From the NCBI GenBank assembly GCA_020625635.1, contig JAHLBL010000036.1, positions 1-11,702 of the forward strand: a DNA stretch of 11,702 nt, read 5' to 3'. Source of the stretch: a bacterium. Lineage in GTDB: Bacteria > Bacillota > Clostridia > Oscillospirales > Acutalibacteraceae. This document shows positions 5,985 to 11,702 of the stretch, piece by piece. Made by a program: the position numbers and the translations under genes. Positions within the stretch are counted from its first letter, which is position 1, and every line of letters begins with the position of its first letter. A model generated the notes under the pieces. That model had not been told where the DNA came from, did no database searches, and was given only the letters and a program-made list of their open reading frames with translations.

Positions 5985-6809
5985 ATGAAAAAAAATAACA
6001 ACGGCAACCAGAAGCCCATCAAGAACCCCGAGCTTCTGGAGGCTATTATCAAAATGCAGGAGGATAACTGCCCCGATAACGTCAATCATATGATCGACTG
6101 TGTTATGGCGGCTCAGTTCATCACCCCCGGCAGAGTTTCCGAGCCGAGAAACGTCGCAAAGACAGACAGCCACGGCGGCACTGTTATGCAGCAGGAAACA
6201 CAGATCCAGTTCCAGCTTATCGAGAACCAGAACGGCGAGAAGTTTTTCCCTGCCTTTACCGACGCTGACGAGAAGAAAAAGTGGGCTCCCTCCGAGGGCA
6301 AGCAGGATATCATAATGAACTTTGACGGATACGCTCAGGTCCTCTCCGACCCCGGCAGCGAGGTCAAGGGCTTTGTAATCAACCCGTTCGGCCGTTCCGT
6401 AGCCTTCCCCAAGCAGATGGTGATGAACCTCAAGCAGCAGAAGGACTACCGCGAGAATCAGGGACTTCAGCAGCAGACTATCTCCGCTGACGAAAAGGTT
6501 CAGCTCGGCGATCCCGAGCCCGACGAGTATCCCATTGATATGATGGCGGCTATCATCAACTTCCTTCAGGAGCGCGACGACGTAAACGAGGCGTATCTCA
6601 GAATGTTCAAGCGCGAGAGCGACGAGAAGCAGAGCTACCTCGTTATCGTTGACTTCGACGGCGAGAAGATGGAGGAGATTTTCAAGGGCATTTCAGCGGC
6701 TGCGTCGCCTCATCTCAGCGGCTATCAGCTTTCGATGATGCCGTACTCCGTTCCCTTCGCAAGAAAGGCTGCCGAGGGCGTAGACCCCTTCTACGTAAGC
6801 GAGGACTGA
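5985..6809 (+). CDS. SseB-like protein (enhanced serine sensitivity family)
   Basis: 274 residues, soluble, no signal peptide. It resembles the SseB family: an N-terminal domain (about 15-150) including IQFQLIENQNGEKFFPAFTD and the hallmark stretch GFVINPFGRSVAFPKQMV (about 125-142), then a Gln-rich linker, then a C-terminal domain (about 175-270) with the acidic helix and the strand SYLVIVDFDGE. E. coli SseB was named for serine sensitivity; its biochemical role is poorly defined. AGGAGG (5974-5979), which overlaps the preceding stop, ends 5 bases before the ATG. This is the strongest ribosome site of the operon and could give higher yield than the upstream genes. It is the last gene before the terminator. 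Its link with the kinase-like and peptidase-like genes is by position only. Confidence 0.8.
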   Translation: MKKNNNGNQKPIKNPELLEAIIKMQEDNCPDNVNHMIDCVMAAQFITPGRVSEPRNVAKTDSHGGTVMQQETQIQFQLIENQNGEKFFPAFTDADEKKKWAPSEGKQDIIMNFDGYAQVLSDPGSEVKGFVINPFGRSVAFPKQMVMNLKQQKDYRENQGLQQQTISADEKVQLGDPEPDEYPIDMMAAIINFLQERDDVNEAYLRMFKRESDEKQSYLVIVDFDGEKMEEIFKGISAAASPHLSGYQLSMMPYSVPFARKAAEGVDPFYVSED

Positions 6810-6828
6810 TTTACAAATAAAATTTTTT

Positions 6829-6856
6829 GAGAGAGCTTACTGCTCTCTCTTTTTTT
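6829..6856 (+). terminator. Intrinsic terminator of the seven-gene operon
   Basis: A perfect 8 bp stem, GAGAGAGC (6829-6836) with GCTCTCTC (6842-6849), has a TTACT loop and is followed by seven T residues. An A/T run just upstream could help on the opposite strand. Confidence 0.92.
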
Positions 6857-6860
6857 CTTA

Positions 6861-6889
6861 TTGATTATATCGGAGAAAAATGTTATTAT
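6861..6889 (+). promoter_or_regulatory. Extended -10 promoter for the STAS-NRPS operon
   Basis: TTGATT (6861-6866), a 17-base spacer and TATTAT (6884-6889), with TG at 6881-6882 completing an extended -10 (TGTTATTAT). The -35 and -10 hexamers are identical to one candidate pair before the seven-gene operon. The implied leader is about 43 bases. Confidence 0.7.
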
Positions 6890-6938
6890 GAATATGTATA
6901 AATTTTTGCCCGAGAGGCGATAAATAAAGGAGACAAGT

Positions 6939-7235
6939 ATGACTGTAACAAATAAAAAGAACGGAAGCTCACTTGCAGTGAGCGTTGAAGGCAGAGTAGA
7001 CACTGTTACATCGCCTGAGTTTGAGAGCGAAGTTATGTCGGAGCTCGACGGAGTTACGGAGCTGACGATTGACTTCTCGAAGCTCAACTATATTTCCTCG
7101 GCGGGACTGCGCGTCCTTCTGCTGCTTCAGAAAACGATGAACAAACAGGGTTCTATGAAAATCACGGGCGTTAACGAAACTGTGAACGATATTTTTGAGG
7201 TCACGGGCTTCTGTGATATTCTCACTATAGAGTGA
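6939..7235 (+). CDS. STAS domain protein, anti-sigma factor antagonist-like
   Basis: 98 residues forming one STAS domain, the fold of SpoIIAA/RsbV. VEGRVDTVTSPEFESEV (16-32) gives the first strands, LTIDFSKLNYIS (42-53) the central strand, and YISSAGLRVLL (51-61) the phosphorylation loop. Ser54 aligns with the phosphorylated Ser58 of SpoIIAA, and the Asp normally just before it is replaced by Ser53. Such proteins bind an anti-sigma kinase when unphosphorylated (established for the family). No anti-sigma kinase or sigma factor is encoded in the window. AAGGAG (6927-6932) sits 6 bases before the ATG. The stop lies 8 bases before the synthetase start, so the two are in one operon. It may instead tune another partner-switch or a metabolic enzyme. 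Confidence 0.88.
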   Translation: MTVTNKKNGSSLAVSVEGRVDTVTSPEFESEVMSELDGVTELTIDFSKLNYISSAGLRVLLLLQKTMNKQGSMKITGVNETVNDIFEVTGFCDILTIE

Positions 7236-7243
7236 GGCGCGTA

Positions 7244-10231
7244 ATGACTATCATTGAAATGCTGGAGCAGTATACCCGCGAAAAGCCGAACGCGTCGGTG
7301 CTGTTCGACGAAACTCACACCAAGGGTATCACTTACTCCAAGCTCGACGATATGAGCGGACGCGTTTACGCCTATCTCAAGGCTAACGGCGTAGGCAAAG
7401 AGGATTTTGTGCTTATCAACCTGCCGCGCGGTATCCTGCCGATCATCGCGATGGTCGGTATCTGGAAGGCAGGCGCCGCGTGGGCGCTTGTCGAGGACAC
7501 CTACGCTCCCGAGAGAATCGACTACATACGCCGCGACTGCGGCTGTAAGCTCGAGCTCCACGGCGGAAACTGGGATGAGATAATGTCCGTTGATCCGCTC
7601 GCGGGACACGAGCAGGTAGGAGAGCACGACGCCGCATACGCGATTTACACCTCGGGCACAACAGGCAACCCGAAGGGCGTGCTCCACGAGTACGGAAACC
7701 TCACACGGGCTCATGAGTCCATAAGAATAGACGGCAAAAACCCGTTCACGGGCAAGGAGAGAGTAGCGCTGCTCGCGCCGTTGAACTTTGTCGCGTCGGT
7801 AATGGTGACGCTGGAGCTTCTCAGTATGTGCGGCGCGAAGATGTTTGTCGTAGGCTACGCCACGATAAAGAATCCGCTTTCGCTTAAAAAGTTCTTTATC
7901 GAAAAGCGTATCTCCGTCACCTTCCTTACGCCGTCTTACGTGCGTATGCTCGGAAACCAGACGGGACCCTTCCTTAAAATGCTTTTTGTCGGCAGCGAGC
8001 CCGCCAATAACCTCTACAATAAAAATCTCGATTTGATCAATATATACGCCGCTTCCGAAAGCGGCTTCGCGGTCGGCGTTTTTAAAATCGACAAGGCGTA
8101 CGATACCTGCCCCATCGGCAAGCCGGGTATTGAAACCAAAATCACTCTTATCGACGAGGACGGCAACGAGGTCGAGGACGGCGAGACGGGCGAGCTCTGC
8201 TTTGAGAATCCCTTCGTGCGCGGTTATATAAACCTCCCCGAGGAAACCGCGAAGGCGTTCGTCGACGGCGTTTATCACACGGGAGACCTCGCGCTCAAAA
8301 ATGAGAACGGCGACTATGTTCTGCTCGGACGTTCCAACGATATGATCAAAATAAACGGCAACCGCATTGAGCCAGCCGAGATCGAGGCTTCGGTGAAGCA
8401 GGTGCTCGGCATCGACTGGGCGGCGGCGAAGGGCTTCGAGAACGGGGACAAGAGCTATCTCTGCGCCTACTATACCGCCGACGTCGATGTTGACGCCGAC
8501 AGAATGCGCGAGGAGCTTTCCAAGCGACTGCCGTACTATATGATCCCCGCCTACTACATAAAGATAGACGAGGTTCCGCTCAAACCGAACGGAAAGATGG
8601 ACAGAAAGGCTCTTCCCGAGCCGGATAAATCGAGCTTCCGCAGCGAGTACGCCGCTCCGACAAACGAAACGGAGCAGAGGCTCTGTACCGCTATGGAGAC
8701 CGTGCTCAAGCTCGAACAGGTAGGAATCAACGACGACTTTTACGCACTCGGCGGAGACTCGCTCACCTCAATACAGCTTATTGTCCAGAGCGGACTTCCC
8801 GCGCTTAACGCGGGCGAGATCTTCCGCGGCAGAACTCCCGCGAAAATCGCTCAGCTCTATTCGGAAAAGCATGCGGCGGACGACGGGGAAGCTCCCGAAA
8901 TCAAGAACGCCCGCGCGATGAAATACGACCATCCGCTGACGACAGAGCAACTTTATATGGTCGATTATCAGCTCTACACGCCTAAGTCGACCATGTACAA
9001 TCTGTTCTCGATGATGAAGGTCGATAAGGAAATGTTTGATTTGGAGAAGCTCGCCGAGGCGATGCAGACCGCGATCAAGCACCATCCCGCTATCCTCACC
9101 ACCTTCCGCTTCAACGATGACGGCGATATCGTTCAGCGCTATTCGCCCGAAACACTGCGTGAGCTTCACGTCGAGAAGATAAGCGAGTTTGAGTTCGACT
9201 GCATAAAGGATACGCTTGTACAGCCGTTCAAGATCATCGGCGGAAGCCTTTACCGCTGCCGTGTGTTCGAGACCGAGAAGAACGGCTACATATTCTTTGA
9301 CGTTCACCACACGCTGTTCGACGGCACGTCGCTCAAGCTCTTTATGGGCAACGTCGGCAAGCTTTATATGGGTATGATGCCCGATCCCGATTACTATTAC
9401 CTTATGCTCAAAAACCGCGAGGACGAAATGAAAACCCGCGTGTACGAGGAGAGCAAAAAGTACTTCGAGGAGACCTACGACGGCGTAGACTGGTCGTGCT
9501 ATCCCGCGACCGATCACGAGTCCCGCGAGAACGAGATGGGCGAGATTTTCGCTCCCATCGGTGTAGAGCAGGTCCAGATGAAGGCTATGGAAAAGCAGTA
9601 CCGCGTAAGCCGCAACGAGTTTTTTATCACTGTTGCCGCGCTCGCGATATCCGTTTACAACAACAAGGACAACATCAAGCTTTCGTGGATCTACAACGGA
9701 CGCGAGGATATGCTGAGTATGTCCTCTGTGGGACTTCTGTTCCGCGATCTGCCCGTCGGACTTCGCTTCACAAAGAATATGACGCTGCGCGAGGCGTTCC
9801 ACAGCGTCCGCGAGCAGGTTCAGAAGGGTATCGAGCACAGCTGTTATCCGTATGTCGAGATGGACAGAGAAGTAGTCAGCGGAGATACGGCTTACCTCCT
9901 GTATCAGCAGGATATCCGCGATATGGGCGGACTCGAGGATATGAGCGTCGAGACGATAGAGATACGCCAGAATCAGGCGGCTTCCCAGACTATCCTCGAT
10001 ATGGAGATCCTCGACGGCGCCGACGGTCTTGTGCTTATGATAGACTACGCCGCCAGCCGCTATGACGATTCGAGTATGAATCACTTTAAGGATATATTCG
10101 TCGCGACCGCGCAGACGCTTGCTTCACTGAACAGTCAGCAGGATGTGACGATTGACGAGCTGAGGAAACAGCTCTCGGACAAGAAACGCTTCTTCAGCAC
10201 AGTAAAGAGTATTTTCAGGAGAAAACGATGA
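7244..10231 (+). CDS. NRPS-like synthetase with adenylation-thiolation-condensation order
   Basis: 995-residue cytoplasmic enzyme. The adenylation domain (about 1-465) has YTSGTTGNPKG (135-145), E272 in AASESG, YHTGDL (344-349), the DMIKINGNRIEPAEIE hinge (from 366) and catalytic Lys451 in PNGKMDRKAL. The carrier domain (about 472-545) has LGGDSL with Ser506 for phosphopantetheine. A full condensation domain (about 560-980) carries HHTLFDG (688-694) with catalytic His689. The tail is basic (KRFFSTVKSIFRRKR). Order A-T-C is reversed relative to the usual C-A-T module, so the loaded acyl group may pass to a free acceptor or to another carrier. In the pocket region (NFVASVM, 181-187) Val183 seems to replace the Asp that holds the amino group, so an unusual or non-amino acid substrate is possible. 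The ATG at 7244 follows TGAGG by 6 bases; the GTG at 7232 in the same frame has no ribosome site. The stop overlaps the esterase start. Confidence 0.9.
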   Translation: MTIIEMLEQYTREKPNASVLFDETHTKGITYSKLDDMSGRVYAYLKANGVGKEDFVLINLPRGILPIIAMVGIWKAGAAWALVEDTYAPERIDYIRRDCGCKLELHGGNWDEIMSVDPLAGHEQVGEHDAAYAIYTSGTTGNPKGVLHEYGNLTRAHESIRIDGKNPFTGKERVALLAPLNFVASVMVTLELLSMCGAKMFVVGYATIKNPLSLKKFFIEKRISVTFLTPSYVRMLGNQTGPFLKMLFVGSEPANNLYNKNLDLINIYAASESGFAVGVFKIDKAYDTCPIGKPGIETKITLIDEDGNEVEDGETGELCFENPFVRGYINLPEETAKAFVDGVYHTGDLALKNENGDYVLLGRSNDMIKINGNRIEPAEIEASVKQVLGIDWAAAKGFENGDKSYLCAYYTADVDVDADRMREELSKRLPYYMIPAYYIKIDEVPLKPNGKMDRKALPEPDKSSFRSEYAAPTNETEQRLCTAMETVLKLEQVGINDDFYALGGDSLTSIQLIVQSGLPALNAGEIFRGRTPAKIAQLYSEKHAADDGEAPEIKNARAMKYDHPLTTEQLYMVDYQLYTPKSTMYNLFSMMKVDKEMFDLEKLAEAMQTAIKHHPAILTTFRFNDDGDIVQRYSPETLRELHVEKISEFEFDCIKDTLVQPFKIIGGSLYRCRVFETEKNGYIFFDVHHTLFDGTSLKLFMGNVGKLYMGMMPDPDYYYLMLKNREDEMKTRVYEESKKYFEETYDGVDWSCYPATDHESRENEMGEIFAPIGVEQVQMKAMEKQYRVSRNEFFITVAALAISVYNNKDNIKLSWIYNGREDMLSMSSVGLLFRDLPVGLRFTKNMTLREAFHSVREQVQKGIEHSCYPYVEMDREVVSGDTAYLLYQQDIRDMGGLEDMSVETIEIRQNQAASQTILDMEILDGADGLVLMIDYAASRYDDSSMNHFKDIFVATAQTLASLNSQQDVTIDELRKQLSDKKRFFSTVKSIFRRKR

Positions 10232-11702
10232 GCACTCCTAAATCAGTGATACGCCTGTCCTTCGGTATCAATCACGAGATAACGGGTTCTTACGACGCTT
10301 CCTCCTCCGTCACCTGCTCCTGCGGAACCTTCGTCGGAAAGACGAACGACGGAATTACCGAATTCCGCGGAGTTCCGTACGCAAAACAGCCGACAGGCAG
10401 GCGCAGGTGGAAAAGAGCGGAGCCGATCGGCGACAGCGACAAGGTCTATGAAGCGTTCTACAACGGAAAAACTCCGATACAGACCGAGATCGACAGCGAG
10501 CGCGCCTCATACTACAAGCAGGGCGAGGACTGTCTTTATCTCAATATATGGGCTGACCTTTCAACCGAAAACAAGACGGTCATGGTGTTCTTTCACGGCG
10601 GCTCATACGGCTGGGGAGGAACTGCCGATCCGCTTTACAACGGTCACAATTTTGTTAAGGCTCACCCCGACATAATTATGGTGACGGTGGGCTACAGAGT
10701 AGGACTGCTCGGCTTTGTCGATTTCAGCGAGGTCGAGGGAGGGGAGAGGTTCCCCGACGCTCCGAACCTCGGTATACTCGACCAGCTTGAAGCGCTGAGA
10801 TGGGTGAAAAAGAATATTTCGCACTTCGGCGGAAACCCCGACAACGTCACGATTTTCGGCGAGTCCGCGGGCGGAGGCAGCGTGTCCGTGCTGCCGATCA
10901 TCCCCGAGGCAAAGGGACTTTTTAACCGCGTCATAGCCCAGAGCGGCTCGGTCGCGTTGACCTTTTCCAAGGAGGAGTGCCTCGACTACACGCGCAAGCT
11001 GTTCAGGGGGGCGCGCGCTCACAGCGTCGACGACCTTATGAGACTGAGCGAGGCTGAAATAATCGCGCTCAACAAGCGGCTCGACCTCGACAACAACTTT
11101 CCGCAGCGTGACGGAAGGCTGATACCTCTCGATCCTTACGCGCCCTATAAATTCGGCGCGACGAAGGATGTTGATATTCTTATCGGCACAAACTCCCACG
11201 AGCTCAACTACTGGATCGGCGAGCTCGGCGGAATACTTCCGTTCAGATTCGGGATCCCCGTTAAGTTCGAGAACGATCTGAAGCACATTTCGGGCGAGGA
11301 CAGGAAAATCGTAAAAGAATTCCTTTCGGGTATGAACGGTCACAGTATGTGGCGGATAGCAGAGTTCTACAACGAGGTCATGTTCCGCCTGCCCGCGATC
11401 GAGCAGGCACAGCTTCACGCCGACAACGGCGGAAACGCCTATATGTATTACTGGAGCGAGCCCTCGGCTATCGCGTTCAGAGGAGCCTGCCACGCGGTTG
11501 AGCTGGCTTATGTTTTCGGAAACACGAACGAGACTATTTATACGGGAAAGCCCGCCGACAAGGTTCTGTCCGAGAGGATAATGAACATCTGGGCTGATTT
11601 CGCCAAGACGGGAAACCCCTCCTGCGACGACCTTGTATGGGAGCGTTACGACAGGAAACTTCGCGCCACAATGGTGCTGTGCAGAACGCCGCAGCTTAAA
11701 TA
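10228..11702 (+). CDS. Type B carboxylesterase (para-nitrobenzyl esterase family), open at window end
   Basis: 491 codons are present with no stop; the last two bases are TA. The alpha/beta-hydrolase fold shows EDCLYLNIW (100-108), the oxyanion-hole motif HGGSYGWGG (123-131), nucleophile Ser213 in GESAGG, acid Glu325 in GTNSHEL, and His422 in ACHAVEL, so the triad is complete. There is no signal peptide (MSTPKSVIRLSFG), so a cytoplasmic enzyme is expected. Family members hydrolyse carboxylic esters, sometimes thioesters or amides. AGGAG (10217-10221) precedes the ATG, and the start overlaps the synthetase stop in ATGA, which implies coupled expression and a tailoring or release role (inference). 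At 490 or so residues the sequence already has the family's usual length and C-terminal pattern, so the final TA may be the first two bases of its stop codon. Confidence 0.9.
   Translation, partial: MSTPKSVIRLSFGINHEITGSYDASSSVTCSCGTFVGKTNDGITEFRGVPYAKQPTGRRRWKRAEPIGDSDKVYEAFYNGKTPIQTEIDSERASYYKQGEDCLYLNIWADLSTENKTVMVFFHGGSYGWGGTADPLYNGHNFVKAHPDIIMVTVGYRVGLLGFVDFSEVEGGERFPDAPNLGILDQLEALRWVKKNISHFGGNPDNVTIFGESAGGGSVSVLPIIPEAKGLFNRVIAQSGSVALTFSKEECLDYTRKLFRGARAHSVDDLMRLSEAEIIALNKRLDLDNNFPQRDGRLIPLDPYAPYKFGATKDVDILIGTNSHELNYWIGELGGILPFRFGIPVKFENDLKHISGEDRKIVKEFLSGMNGHSMWRIAEFYNEVMFRLPAIEQAQLHADNGGNAYMYYWSEPSAIAFRGACHAVELAYVFGNTNETIYTGKPADKVLSERIMNIWADFAKTGNPSCDDLVWERYDRKLRATMVLCRTPQLK

Noticed and set aside
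5004..6173. 389-codon open frame on the minus strand
   Set aside because: It lies opposite the YjeF_N gene and neighbouring genes, which have clear motifs; the reverse reading shows no family features.
7232..7243. GTG start for the NRPS-like gene
   Set aside because: No ribosome site lies upstream of it, while the ATG at 7244 is preceded by TGAGG at a good distance.
8768..10084. 438-codon open frame on the minus strand
   Set aside because: It is antisense to the carrier and condensation domains, created by codon bias, with no start signal or recognisable domain.

Overview
The window looks like chromosome of an anaerobic, gut- or rumen-type Firmicute, most likely Oscillospiraceae/Ruminococcus-like. 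This rests on a type I dockerin protein, a clostridial-style NuoE/NuoF pair, an L-lactate dehydrogenase with intact fructose-1,6-bisphosphate residues, strong AGGAGG ribosome sites, sigma-A type promoters in AT-rich gaps and GC-moderate coding sequence. No mobile elements, tRNA/rRNA genes or CRISPR arrays were seen.

Layout. (1) 1-529, minus strand: nuoE and the first codons of nuoF, overlapping by 4 bp and driven leftward by a good promoter. (2) 530-932: divergent AT-rich spacer. (3) 933-1920: ldh and a strong intrinsic terminator. (4) 1975-2690: a single-gene unit for a zinc-ribbon membrane protein, with its own near-consensus promoter and a hairpin behind it. (5) 2757-6856: a tight seven-gene operon encoding a Ser/Lys-rich lipoprotein, a small secreted dockerin protein, an HPr-kinase-like ATPase, a PqqD-like protein, an S24/S26 peptidase-like protein, a YjeF_N-type protein with an odd C-terminus and an SseB-like protein, closed by an intrinsic terminator. 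(6) 6861-11702: a second operon with its own extended -10 promoter, encoding a STAS-domain anti-sigma-factor-antagonist-like protein, an adenylation-thiolation-condensation (A-T-C) synthetase and a type B carboxylesterase that runs to the window end.

How the genes may work together. The left end is fermentation redox metabolism: NADH-linked electron transfer next to lactate formation. The seven-gene operon couples two exported proteins to a kinase-like, a PqqD-like (possible peptide-recognition) and a peptidase-like protein. That resembles the accessory set of some ribosomally made peptide pathways, but no cyclase or radical SAM enzyme is present, so a protein-modification or maturation system for the exported products is a plausible but untested idea. 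The last operon joins a regulatory-type STAS protein to an NRPS-like enzyme with inverted domain order and a hydrolase, which suggests a small-molecule or lipid-conjugate pathway that continues beyond the window.
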